DNA from: Paracoccaceae bacterium
GTDB taxonomy: Bacteria; Pseudomonadota; Alphaproteobacteria; Rhodobacterales; Rhodobacteraceae
Reading direction: 5' to 3'
NCBI GenBank assembly: GCA_007131465.1
Contig: SLQN01000033.1
Location: 1-5,687 of the forward strand
DNA length: 5,687 nucleotides
Made by a program: the position numbers and the translations under genes. Below are positions 1-5,687 of the stretch, piece by piece. Within the stretch, counting starts at the first letter, position 1; each line of letters begins with the position of its first letter. The notes beneath the pieces were generated by a model. That model saw only the letters and a program-made list of their open reading frames with translations. It had not been told where the DNA came from and ran no database searches.

Positions 1-53
1 TGGGGCGTGACATCCGCGCGGGGGCCGGGCGGAGCCGCCTAAAGATACCAAGA

Positions 54-581
54 TCACGAAACCGGCGTCAGACCGGCCCGATAGCGCTGCATGTTGCCCC
101 GGTAACCATGCGCCGAGGCCAGCAGGCCCGCACGCGCGGCATCATCAAGCTGGCGCACCACGCGCCCCGGCGCGCCCATGACCAGCGCGCCATCGGGAAT
201 GATCTTGCCTTCCGTCACCAGCGCCCCGGCCCCGATCAGGCACCCCCGGCCGATGACCGCGCCGTTCAGAACGGTTGCCCCCATCCCGACCAGCGACCCC
301 GCGCCAATGGTGCAGCCATGCAACATGGCCTTGTGCCCGATGGTGCAATCCGCCCCGATCCGCAGCGGATAGCCCATATCCGTATGCAGCACGCAGTTTT
401 CCTGGATATTGCTGCCTACGCCGATCTCCAGCGGTTCATTATCGCCGCGCAGCACCGCGCCGAACCAGATCGAGACGCCCTCAGCCAGACGCACATCCCC
501 GATCACATGCGCGCCCGGCGCGACCCAGTAATCCCCGTTTTCCGGCACAAGCGGCTGCCGCCCCTCCAGCGCATACAGCAT
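54..581 (-). CDS. Gamma-carbonic anhydrase family protein (left-handed beta-helix, CamH/YrdA/PaaY-like)
   Basis: The 175-residue protein is a left-handed beta-helix of hexapeptide repeats (runs such as IGADCT, IGHKAM, IGAGSL, VGMGAT, IGRGCL, IGAGAL at about 76-121) with a C-terminal helical tail that in this family packs the trimer. Metal ligands are visible: His66 (in VLHTD), His83 and His88 (IGHKAMLHG), with the five-residue spacing of the last two as in the archaeal enzyme Cam. Other active-site residues also align: Arg45, Asp47, Asn58 and Gln60. The acidic loop carrying the Cam proton-shuttle Glu appears absent, as in CamH/YrdA/PaaY-type members, many of which have weak or no shown CO2 hydration activity, so 'carbonic anhydrase' is a family name here. 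It is probably cytoplasmic, with no signal peptide seen. The ATG at 581 is preferred over an upstream extension because the protein then begins where the family does, GGAGAGG lies just upstream, and the start overlaps the dehydrogenase stop by one base (TGATG), implying translational coupling. Confidence 0.9.
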   Translation of the reverse strand: MLYALEGRQPLVPENGDYWVAPGAHVIGDVRLAEGVSIWFGAVLRGDNEPLEIGVGSNIQENCVLHTDMGYPLRIGADCTIGHKAMLHGCTIGAGSLVGMGATVLNGAVIGRGCLIGAGALVTEGKIIPDGALVMGAPGRVVRQLDDAARAGLLASAHGYRGNMQRYRAGLTPVS

Positions 582-1459
582 CACGCCTCTCCGAACTTGC
601 GCAACCGCGCGATCAGCGCGGATGTGTCCCAGCGTCCACCGCCCATCGTCTGCACCTCCTTGTAGAACTGGTCCACCAGCGCGGTCAGTGGCAGGGCCGC
701 GCCCACTTCGTCGGCAGTTGCCAGACAGATGCCCAGATCCTTGCGCATCCAGTCCACGGCGAAACCGTGGTTGAATTCCCCGTCCAGCATGCTGCCATGG
801 CGGTTTTGCATCTGCCACGACCCTGCCGCACCCTGAGAGATCACCTCGACCACGGCACGCCCGTCCATGCCCGCCTTTTCACCGAAATGCAGCGCCTCGG
901 CCAGCCCCTGCAACACCCCGGCGATACAGATCTGGTTCATCATCTTGGCAATCTGCCCTGCACCGCTCTCGCCCATCAGCCGCGCGATGCGGGCATAGGC
1001 ATCCATCACTGGCGCGGCGCGGTCGAAATCGGCGGCGTTCCCGCCGCACATGATCGACAGCACGCCGTTCTCCGCCCCCGCCTGTCCACCGGATACCGGC
1101 GCATCCACGAAGCCGACTTTCTGCTCGGCAGCCTTGGCAGCGAGCTCTCGTGTCACCTGCGCCGACACTGTGGTGTGATCCACAAAGACTGTTCCCGCCC
1201 CCATCGCGGCGAAGGCCCCGTCCGGCCCCAGGCAGACCGCGCGCAGATCGTCGTCATTGCCGACGCAAGCCATCACGAATTCGGCATCCTTGGCGGCAGC
1301 ATGGGGCGTGGGTGCGGCGTGACCGCCATGCGTGGCGACCCATGCCTCGGCCTTCGCGCCCGTGCGGTTATAGACTGTCACCGCATGTCCGGCCCGCGCA
1401 AGATGGCCCGCCATTGGTGCCCCCATCACGCCCAGCCCCAGAAAAGCCACTCTCGCCAT
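581..1459 (-). CDS. NAD(P)-dependent beta-hydroxyacid dehydrogenase, 3-hydroxyisobutyrate dehydrogenase family
   Basis: This 292-residue protein has the length and motifs of the 3-hydroxyisobutyrate/tartronate semialdehyde/6-phosphogluconate dehydrogenase-like superfamily. These enzymes interconvert beta-hydroxyacids and semialdehydes in the cytoplasm. The N-terminal Rossmann domain has GLGVMG at 8-13. The end of the second strand reads YNRT (30-33), where Arg/Thr rather than an acidic residue suggests a preference for NADP(H), as in glyoxylate/succinic semialdehyde reductases. The substrate-binding segment DAPVSGG is at 119-125. The catalytic Lys is K172 in GAGQIAKMMNQ, with N175 following, and the conserved KDLG is at 240-243. 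The exact substrate cannot be assigned, so neither mmsB nor glxR is given. An in-frame ATG six bases upstream (1465) abuts the ribosome site; 1459 gives correct spacing. It is the first gene of a two-gene minus-strand unit with the gamma-carbonic anhydrase homologue and is divergent from the acylase gene. Confidence 0.92.
   Translation of the reverse strand: MARVAFLGLGVMGAPMAGHLARAGHAVTVYNRTGAKAEAWVATHGGHAAPTPHAAAKDAEFVMACVGNDDDLRAVCLGPDGAFAAMGAGTVFVDHTTVSAQVTRELAAKAAEQKVGFVDAPVSGGQAGAENGVLSIMCGGNAADFDRAAPVMDAYARIARLMGESGAGQIAKMMNQICIAGVLQGLAEALHFGEKAGMDGRAVVEVISQGAAGSWQMQNRHGSMLDGEFNHGFAVDWMRKDLGICLATADEVGAALPLTALVDQFYKEVQTMGGGRWDTSALIARLRKFGEA
586..592 (-). promoter_or_regulatory. Ribosome binding site of the gamma-carbonic anhydrase-like gene, inside the end of the dehydrogenase gene
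   Basis: GGAGAGG on the minus strand, with its GGAG core seven bases before the ATG at 581. It sits within the last codons of the upstream gene, whose TGA shares its final A with the ATG (TGATG). This supports the start choice and suggests re-initiation by terminating ribosomes. Confidence 0.65.
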
Positions 1460-1465
1460 TGCCAT

Positions 1466-1472
1466 CCCTCTC
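1466..1472 (-). promoter_or_regulatory. Ribosome binding site of the dehydrogenase gene
   Basis: GAGAGGG on the minus strand lies six bases before the ATG at 1459 but directly against the alternative ATG at 1465. This spacing decides the start in favour of 1459, giving a protein that begins MARVAFLGLG. Confidence 0.65.
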
Positions 1473-1485
1473 GAATTCTTGTGAT

Positions 1486-1500
1486 TGCGCTTTGGGCGCA
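1486..1500. repeat. Short perfect inverted repeat in the divergent promoter region (possible operator)
   Basis: TGCGC and GCGCA flank the five-base spacer TTTGG. It is the clearest symmetric element in the 97-base divergent region and would overlap the start of the leftward transcript. The half-sites are short and GC-rich, so chance cannot be excluded. Confidence 0.3.
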
Positions 1501-1556
1501 GGACCAATACCTATCAGCGCCAACCGGACCGTCAACACAAAGACCTGCACCTGCTC

Positions 1557-4019
1557 ATGTTCACCTTGTTTCGCTGGCTCCTGCGGATTTTCGGCGCTTT
1601 GGGCGCTCTTGCGCTGATATTCGCTGTGGGGCTGTATTTCTTCCTGGCCCGGTCCCTGCCGAACTACAACGAAGACTTCGCGTTGAACGGTCTTGAAGGT
1701 CCGGTCGAGATCGTGCGCAACACTCATAACGTGCCGCATATCTTTGCCGAGGCGGATGTGGATGTGTTTTTCGGGCTGGGGTTTGCGCATGCGCAGGACC
1801 GGCTGTGGCAGATGCAGATGCTGCGCCGCACCGCGCAGGGGCGGCTGTCGGAAATGTTCGGGCGCCGGACATTGCGCACGGACGAGTTGATGCGCCGCCT
1901 CGATATCTACGGGCTGGCACGCAGCGCGCTGGACGCGCAGGATCCCGAGACACTGGCCGCGCTGCGCGCGTATTCCGAAGGCGTGAACGCCTGGATGCGG
2001 CTGACGGATGAGCGCGCACGCGGACGCGGGGCGCCGGAATTCTTCCTGTTCAACGCCGAAATGCCGCTTTGGCAGCCCGCGGATTCGCTGGCGATCCTGA
2101 AGCTCCTGTCCGTGCAACTCAACAGCCAGATCGGGCGCGAGGTCTTGCGCGCGCGCGCCTCTATGCTGGTCGAGCCGGACCGGTTGCGCGACCTGCTGCC
2201 CGATGCGCCCGGCACGGGCATGGCCGCACTGCCCGATTATGCCAGCCTGTTTCCGCAGATCACACCCGGCACGCAGTTCACGCATCAGGACGTGCCGCTC
2301 TCGCCCGTCGCTCCGGTTGCGCTGGCAGGGGCGTCCAACAGCTTTGCCGCGACACCCGCACGTGCGGCGTCTGACGGGGCGATCCTTGCCAATGACCCGC
2401 ATCTGGAACTGACCGCACCCGCGCTGATGTATCTGGCGCGGCTGGAGCTGTCCACGGGCGGGGTGATCGGGGCCAGCATTCCCGGCATCCCGGCGATCCT
2501 GTCGGGCCGGTCCGGGGCGCTGGGCTGGGGCATCACCTCGTCCTATATGGACGACAGCGACATCTTCATCGAGGAATTGAACCCCGATAATCCGGCACAA
2601 TACCGCACCCCCGAAGGCTGGGCAGAGTTCGAGACGCGCGGCTCGATCATCCGCATCCTTGATGACGACCCCGTCACCATGACCCTGCGCTGGACCGAGA
2701 ACGGGCCGGTCCTGTCAGGGGGCATGTTCGATCTCGCCTCGGTCACGCCGCCGGGTCATGTCGCAGCCCTTGGCTGGACCGCGCAGGAGGAACGCGACAC
2801 CACGATGACCGCCGCGCTGCGCCTGATGCGCGCCCAGAGCATCGAAGAGGCGATGGCGGCAGGCGAATTGTTCGTGGCCCCGTCGCAGAACCTGATGCTG
2901 GCGACGCAGGACCGGATTGCCTTGCAGACCATCGGGCGGATGCCGCGCCGTGACGCGGACCACGAAACGCAAGGGCGCATGCCCGCGCCCGGCTGGCGGG
3001 CCGAAAACCGCTGGCAGGGGACCCTGCCCTATTCCGCCAATCCCCGCTTCACGGACCCTGAAAGCGGGATCCTGGGCAATACCAACAACAAGCTTCTGGA
3101 CCGCCCGTTCCCGCTGCATGTCAGCCATGACTGGGGCGACACACAGCGGGTAGAGCGTTTCCTGCACCTGATGCGCACCCGCAACGTGCATACGCGCGAC
3201 AGTTTCATCGAGGCGCAGCTTGACACAGTCAGCCCCGCCGCGCGGCTGCTCTTGCCGCTGGTTGCGGCGGATTTGTGGTTTTCCGGCGAGGCCGCGCCCA
3301 CGGGAACCCGCGCCCATCTGCGCCAGCGCGCGCTGCGCCTGCTGGCCGACTGGAACGGCGAGATGAACGAGCATCTGCCAGAGCCGCTGATCTATGCCGC
3401 CTGGATGCGCGCGCTGCAGACCCGGCTGATCCGCGACGAGTTGGGACCGCTGGCCGAAGCCTTCACCCATGTTGACCCGGTTTTCATCGAACGGGTGTTC
3501 CGCGATACGGATGGCGCGGGCGAATGGTGCAATATCGTGCAATCCTCGGTCCGCGAAACCTGCACGGAAATCGCGATAAACGCCCTGGACGAGGCGCTTC
3601 TGCGCCTGACCGAACGCTATGGCGACACTGTTGAAAGCTGGCGCTGGGGCGATGCGCATATGGCGACGCATCGCCATTCGGTGTTAGGCGATGTGCCGCT
3701 TTTGCGCCATTTCGTCAATATCCGGCAATCGACATCGGGCGGGGATCACACACTGATGCGCGCGCGCACCTCCGGGCGCGATCCGGACCCCTTTGCCAAT
3801 GTGCATGGCGCAGTCTATCGCGGGGTCTATGATTTCGCCGATCCCGAAAGCTCTGTCTTCATCCTGTCCACGGGCCAGTCAGGCCACCCGTTGTCGCGCC
3901 ATTACGACGATCTGGGCGGTCTGTGGCGGCGCGGCGAATACATCCCGATGACACTGGACCCCGACCTTGCGCGCGGGGGCGCTGTGGGTATCACGCGGCT
4001 GACCCCGGCGCAGGACTGA
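1557..4019 (+). CDS. Membrane-anchored penicillin acylase family (peptidase S45) hydrolase
   Basis: This 820-residue protein belongs to the Ntn-hydrolase penicillin acylase family, whose precursors self-cleave into alpha and beta subunits and hydrolyse amide bonds (penicillins, cephalosporins, N-acyl homoserine lactones). Residues 8-30 form one hydrophobic helix with Arg at 6, 10 and 32: a signal anchor or uncleaved signal peptide placing the enzyme in the periplasm. The alpha region shows GPVEIVRN and HNVPHIFA at about 48-64 and FGLGFAHAQDRLWQM at about 72-86. The predicted nucleophile and new beta-chain N-terminus is Ser260 in GASNSFAA; most relatives have Trp where this has Phe263. Counting Ser260 as beta-1, His282 in ANDPHL falls at beta-23, as in E. 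coli penicillin G acylase. IPGIPAILSGRSGALGWG (308-325) matches the oxyanion-hole region, Asn510 (NTNNK) matches beta-Asn241, and Arg531 matches beta-Arg263. All catalytic features are intact. The ATG at 1557 directly precedes the signal anchor but has no evident Shine-Dalgarno sequence; the substrate is unknown. Confidence 0.93.
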   Translation: MFTLFRWLLRIFGALGALALIFAVGLYFFLARSLPNYNEDFALNGLEGPVEIVRNTHNVPHIFAEADVDVFFGLGFAHAQDRLWQMQMLRRTAQGRLSEMFGRRTLRTDELMRRLDIYGLARSALDAQDPETLAALRAYSEGVNAWMRLTDERARGRGAPEFFLFNAEMPLWQPADSLAILKLLSVQLNSQIGREVLRARASMLVEPDRLRDLLPDAPGTGMAALPDYASLFPQITPGTQFTHQDVPLSPVAPVALAGASNSFAATPARAASDGAILANDPHLELTAPALMYLARLELSTGGVIGASIPGIPAILSGRSGALGWGITSSYMDDSDIFIEELNPDNPAQYRTPEGWAEFETRGSIIRILDDDPVTMTLRWTENGPVLSGGMFDLASVTPPGHVAALGWTAQEERDTTMTAALRLMRAQSIEEAMAAGELFVAPSQNLMLATQDRIALQTIGRMPRRDADHETQGRMPAPGWRAENRWQGTLPYSANPRFTDPESGILGNTNNKLLDRPFPLHVSHDWGDTQRVERFLHLMRTRNVHTRDSFIEAQLDTVSPAARLLLPLVAADLWFSGEAAPTGTRAHLRQRALRLLADWNGEMNEHLPEPLIYAAWMRALQTRLIRDELGPLAEAFTHVDPVFIERVFRDTDGAGEWCNIVQSSVRETCTEIAINALDEALLRLTERYGDTVESWRWGDAHMATHRHSVLGDVPLLRHFVNIRQSTSGGDHTLMRARTSGRDPDPFANVHGAVYRGVYDFADPESSVFILSTGQSGHPLSRHYDDLGGLWRRGEYIPMTLDPDLARGGAVGITRLTPAQD

Positions 4020-4043
4020 GCCACGGGCGCGCGCCGGTTGGCA

Positions 4044-4072
4044 TTGACCATCTGCGCGGCGCTGGCTAGTCC
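4044..4072 (+). promoter_or_regulatory. Candidate promoter for the ATPase-metA unit
   Basis: TTGACC at 4044-4049, a good -35 match, is followed after 17 bases by a poor -10, TAGTCC (4067-4072). If real, transcription would start near 4079, leaving about 24 bases of leader before the ATG at 4103 and excluding the upstream in-frame ATG at 4073. The rest of the 83-base gap (4020-4102) holds no recognisable riboswitch and no T-tailed terminator, so read-through from the acylase gene is also possible. Confidence 0.3.
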
Positions 4073-4090
4073 ATGTGTCCATATACCGTC

Positions 4091-4094
4091 AGGA
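4091..4094 (+). promoter_or_regulatory. Ribosome binding site of the ATPase gene
   Basis: AGGA ends eight bases before the ATG at 4103. The in-frame ATG ten codons upstream (4073) has no such site before it. This decides the start in favour of 4103. Confidence 0.6.
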
Positions 4095-4102
4095 CGCGCC
4101 GC

Positions 4103-4960
4103 ATGCTCTATCCGACTGCCGAACACTGGCTGAACGCCCCGCGCAAGCATGTCATGCTGTTTGGCATGTCGGGGCTGGGCAAGACGCATCTGGCCAATCT
4201 GCTGCGCGCGGGCGGGGACTGGTTCCACTACTCGATCGATTACCGCATCGGCACGCGCTACATGGGCGAATTCATCGCCGACAATTTCAAGCTGGAAGCG
4301 ATGAAAGTCCCGCTGCTGCGCGAATTGCTGCTGACCGATTCGGTCTATATCAGCTCGAACATCACCTTCGACAATCTTGCGCCCCTGTCCACTTATCTGG
4401 GCAAGCCGGGCAATCCCGACAAGGGCGGGCTGGCCTTTGACGACTACATGATCCGCCAGGACCAGCACCGCAGCGCCGAGATTGCCGCATTGTCGGACAC
4501 GCCGCATTTCATTGCCCGCGCCGAAGCGCTTTATGGCTATACGAATTTCGTCTGCGATACGGGCGGGTCCATCTGCGAGGTGATCGACCCCGACAACGCC
4601 CATGACCCGCTGATGACGCGTCTGGCCCGCCATGTGCTGCCCATCTGGATCGAAGGGTCAGAGGCGCATACCGCCGAACTGATCCGCCGTTTCGACCGCG
4701 CCCCGAAACCGATGTATTATCAGCCCGACTTCCTGCGCGCAGCCTGGGCCGATTACCAGCGCGAAACCTGTCTCGACGGCCCCCGGATCGACCCGGATGC
4801 CTTTGTGCGCTGGACCTATGCCCGTGCGCTGGCCCATCGCGCGCCCCGATACCGCGCGATGGCCCGCAACTGGGGCGTGAGCGTGACCGCTGAGGAGATT
4901 ACACGCATCCGAAGGGCGGATGATTTCGTATCGCTTATTGCCGAAAACCTGCCGAAATAA
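4103..4960 (+). CDS. P-loop ATPase/kinase-like protein of unknown function
   Basis: The 285-residue soluble protein starts with a strand and a clear Walker A motif, GMSGLGKT at 21-28 (Lys27, Thr28), so it should bind ATP or GTP. Nineteen residues after the Walker Lys comes YSIDYRIGTRYMGE (44-57, with Asp46, Arg48 and Arg52). Its position resembles the acidic substrate-binding segment of shikimate/gluconate kinase-type P-loop kinases, but this is a similarity of pattern, not a family assignment. A hydrophobic stretch ending in an acid, TNFVCDTGG (147-155), could be a Walker B equivalent. The segment rich in Arg, His and Asp at about 112-124 could be a lid; this is inference. No membrane segment or DNA-binding motif is seen. 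I do not recognise a named family beyond 'ATPase'. The gene is followed by metA after only nine bases, with the metA ribosome site overlapping its stop, so the two are probably one operon. The start at 4103 is chosen for its AGGA site. Confidence 0.85.
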   Translation: MLYPTAEHWLNAPRKHVMLFGMSGLGKTHLANLLRAGGDWFHYSIDYRIGTRYMGEFIADNFKLEAMKVPLLRELLLTDSVYISSNITFDNLAPLSTYLGKPGNPDKGGLAFDDYMIRQDQHRSAEIAALSDTPHFIARAEALYGYTNFVCDTGGSICEVIDPDNAHDPLMTRLARHVLPIWIEGSEAHTAELIRRFDRAPKPMYYQPDFLRAAWADYQRETCLDGPRIDPDAFVRWTYARALAHRAPRYRAMARNWGVSVTAEEITRIRRADDFVSLIAENLPK

Positions 4961-4963
4961 GGA
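4959..4963 (+). promoter_or_regulatory. Ribosome binding site of metA, overlapping the ATPase stop codon
   Basis: AAGGA shares its first two bases with the TAA stop of the ATPase gene and lies six bases before the metA ATG. The arrangement suggests coupled translation and sets the metA start at 4970. Confidence 0.75.
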
Positions 4964-4969
4964 ACGCCC

Positions 4970-5687
4970 ATGCCCATCAAGCTGCCGGAAACCCTGCCTG
5001 CCTTTGACGTGCTGACGCGCGAAGGGGTCATGGTCATGTCCGAGCAGGCGGCGGCCCGGCAGGATATCCGGCCCCTGCGCATCGGGCTTCTGAACCTGAT
5101 GCCCAAGAAAATACAGACCGAGACGCAATTCGCCCGCCTGATCGGGGCGACGCCCCTGCAGATCGAATTTGCGCTGATCCGGATGTCCGAACATGAAACC
5201 AAGAACACTGCCGCCGAACACATGGCCGAATTCTACCGCCCGTTTTCCGAGATGCGCGACGAACGCTTTGACGGGCTGATCATCACGGGCGCGCCGATCG
5301 AACATCTGCCCTATGAAGACGTGACCTACTGGGACGAATTGCGCGATGTCTTTGCGTGGACGCAGACCCATGTGCATCAGACCCTTGGCGTCTGCTGGGG
5401 CGGCATGGCGATGCTGTGGCATTTCTACGGGCTGCCCAAGCATCTGTTGCCCGCCAAGGCGTTCGGCTGTTTCCGCCACCGCAACCTTGCGCCCGCATCG
5501 CCCTATCTGCGCGGGTTTTCCGACGATCTGCTGATCCCGGTCAGCCGCTGGACAGAAATGCACCAGCCCGAGATCGACGCCGTGCCGGAATTGAAGACGC
5601 TGATCGGGTCGGATCAGGTCGGCCCCTGCCTGGTCGAGGACCCGGCGCATCGGGCGCTGATGATCTTCAACCACTTCGAGTATGACA
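4970..5687 (+). CDS. metA: Homoserine O-acyltransferase MetA (predicted O-acetyltransferase), 3' end outside the window
   Basis: The first 239 residues of MetA are present; family members are about 300-310 long, so roughly 65 C-terminal residues are missing beyond the edge. MetA transfers an acyl group from acyl-CoA to the hydroxyl of L-homoserine, the committed step of methionine synthesis in the cytoplasm. The opening [15 protein letters not shown], then [20 protein letters not shown] (33-52) and [14 protein letters not shown] (100-113), follow E. coli MetA with the same numbering. The catalytic triad is visible: Cys142 in GVCWGG, and His235 and Glu237 in NHFEYD (E. coli has GHPEYD). Residue 111 is Glu, where E. 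coli has Gly. Published structure-function work on this family links Glu111 to acetyl-CoA and Gly111 to succinyl-CoA, so O-acetylhomoserine is the predicted product, feeding direct sulfhydrylation. No SAM riboswitch can fit in the nine bases upstream. The start has a strong AAGGA site and matches the family N-terminus. Confidence 0.96.
   Translation, partial: MPIKLPETLPAFDVLTREGVMVMSEQAAARQDIRPLRIGLLNLMPKKIQTETQFARLIGATPLQIEFALIRMSEHETKNTAAEHMAEFYRPFSEMRDERFDGLIITGAPIEHLPYEDVTYWDELRDVFAWTQTHVHQTLGVCWGGMAMLWHFYGLPKHLLPAKAFGCFRHRNLAPASPYLRGFSDDLLIPVSRWTEMHQPEIDAVPELKTLIGSDQVGPCLVEDPAHRALMIFNHFEYD

Larger units (their letters stand above)
1460..1556. promoter_or_regulatory. Divergent intergenic region, probable bidirectional promoter region
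   Basis: These 97 bases separate two gene starts pointing away from each other, so promoters for both must lie here or in the flanking coding starts. Leftward, a TTGACG-like -35 (1530-1535 on the minus strand) lies 18 bases from a weak -10, GGTATT (1506-1511), predicting transcription from about 1499. Rightward, TATCAG (1512-1517) is a possible -10 without a convincing -35. A perfect five-base inverted repeat, TGCGC-TTTGG-GCGCA, lies at 1486-1500, next to the predicted leftward start. The region's role follows from gene orientation; the individual boxes are inference. Confidence 0.5.

Noticed and set aside
28..39. Small inverted repeat GGCGG-AG-CCGCC downstream of the gamma-carbonic anhydrase-like gene, as a terminator
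   Set aside because: The stem is four to five pairs with a two- to four-base loop and no T tract follows on either strand.
1..42. Plus-strand open frame from the window edge ending at TAA (40-42), as the tail of a convergent gene
   Set aside because: Only 13 codons are visible and the Gly/Ala/Arg-rich residues carry no family signal; it could be real but cannot be supported here.
275..1696. A 473-codon plus-strand open frame opposite the dehydrogenase and gamma-carbonic anhydrase genes
   Set aside because: Its translation is rich in Arg, Pro, Ala and His without any domain pattern, as expected for the antisense of GC-rich coding DNA; both genes opposite it have clear family motifs.
1368..2600. 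A 410-codon minus-strand open frame across the divergent region and the start of the acylase gene
   Set aside because: It is antisense to well-supported coding sequence on both sides, has low-complexity Gln/Arg/Gly-rich composition and no recognisable motif.
2715..3677. A 320-codon minus-strand open frame within the acylase gene
   Set aside because: Shadow of the acylase reading frame; no motif and biased composition.
4073..4102. Upstream ATG giving a ten-residue longer ATPase
   Set aside because: No ribosome site precedes it, whereas AGGA is well placed for the ATG at 4103; the extra residues add no domain.
4020..4102. Possible SAM riboswitch or terminator ahead of the ATPase-metA unit
   Set aside because: I could not recognise a SAM-II-type core, and the GC-rich repeat near 4025-4036 has no usable loop and no following T run. 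A covariance model search would settle it.
4658..5674. A 338-codon minus-strand open frame opposite the ATPase end and metA
   Set aside because: Antisense to metA, whose catalytic residues and family register are unambiguous.

Overview
The window looks like an ordinary chromosomal segment of a GC-rich alphaproteobacterium, most likely in or near the Rhodobacterales/Rhodobacteraceae. The basis is the high GC content with strong G/C third-position bias, the tight gene packing, and an alphaproteobacterial-looking MetA. The genus cannot be fixed from the sequence. I see no rRNA, tRNA, insertion sequence, CRISPR array or phage gene.

Layout: two minus-strand genes fill the first quarter. The upstream one (start near 1459) is an NAD(P)-dependent beta-hydroxyacid dehydrogenase of the 3-hydroxyisobutyrate dehydrogenase family. 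It is followed with a one-base TGATG overlap by a gamma-type carbonic anhydrase-like left-handed beta-helix protein (ends at 54). A 97-base divergent intergenic region (1460-1556) separates this pair from a plus-strand gene for a membrane-anchored penicillin acylase family (peptidase S45) N-terminal-nucleophile hydrolase (1557-4019). After an 83-base gap come two plus-strand genes 9 bases apart: a P-loop ATPase/kinase-like protein of unknown role (4103-4960) and metA, a homoserine O-acyltransferase that runs off the right edge (4970-5687).

How they may work together: metA performs the committed acylation of homoserine in methionine synthesis. Its residue 111 is Glu, which in this family goes with acetyl-CoA rather than succinyl-CoA, so it is predicted to be a homoserine O-acetyltransferase. 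The ATPase gene is probably co-transcribed with it, but its function is not known. The dehydrogenase and the gamma-carbonic anhydrase homologue are probably translationally coupled; no shared pathway can be read from the sequence. The acylase is divergent from them and its substrate is open (beta-lactams, N-acyl homoserine lactones and other amides are all processed by this family).

I found no clear sign of a previously undescribed system. The points most worth following up are the unassigned P-loop protein tied to metA, the Glu111 call in MetA, and the substrate of the acylase.
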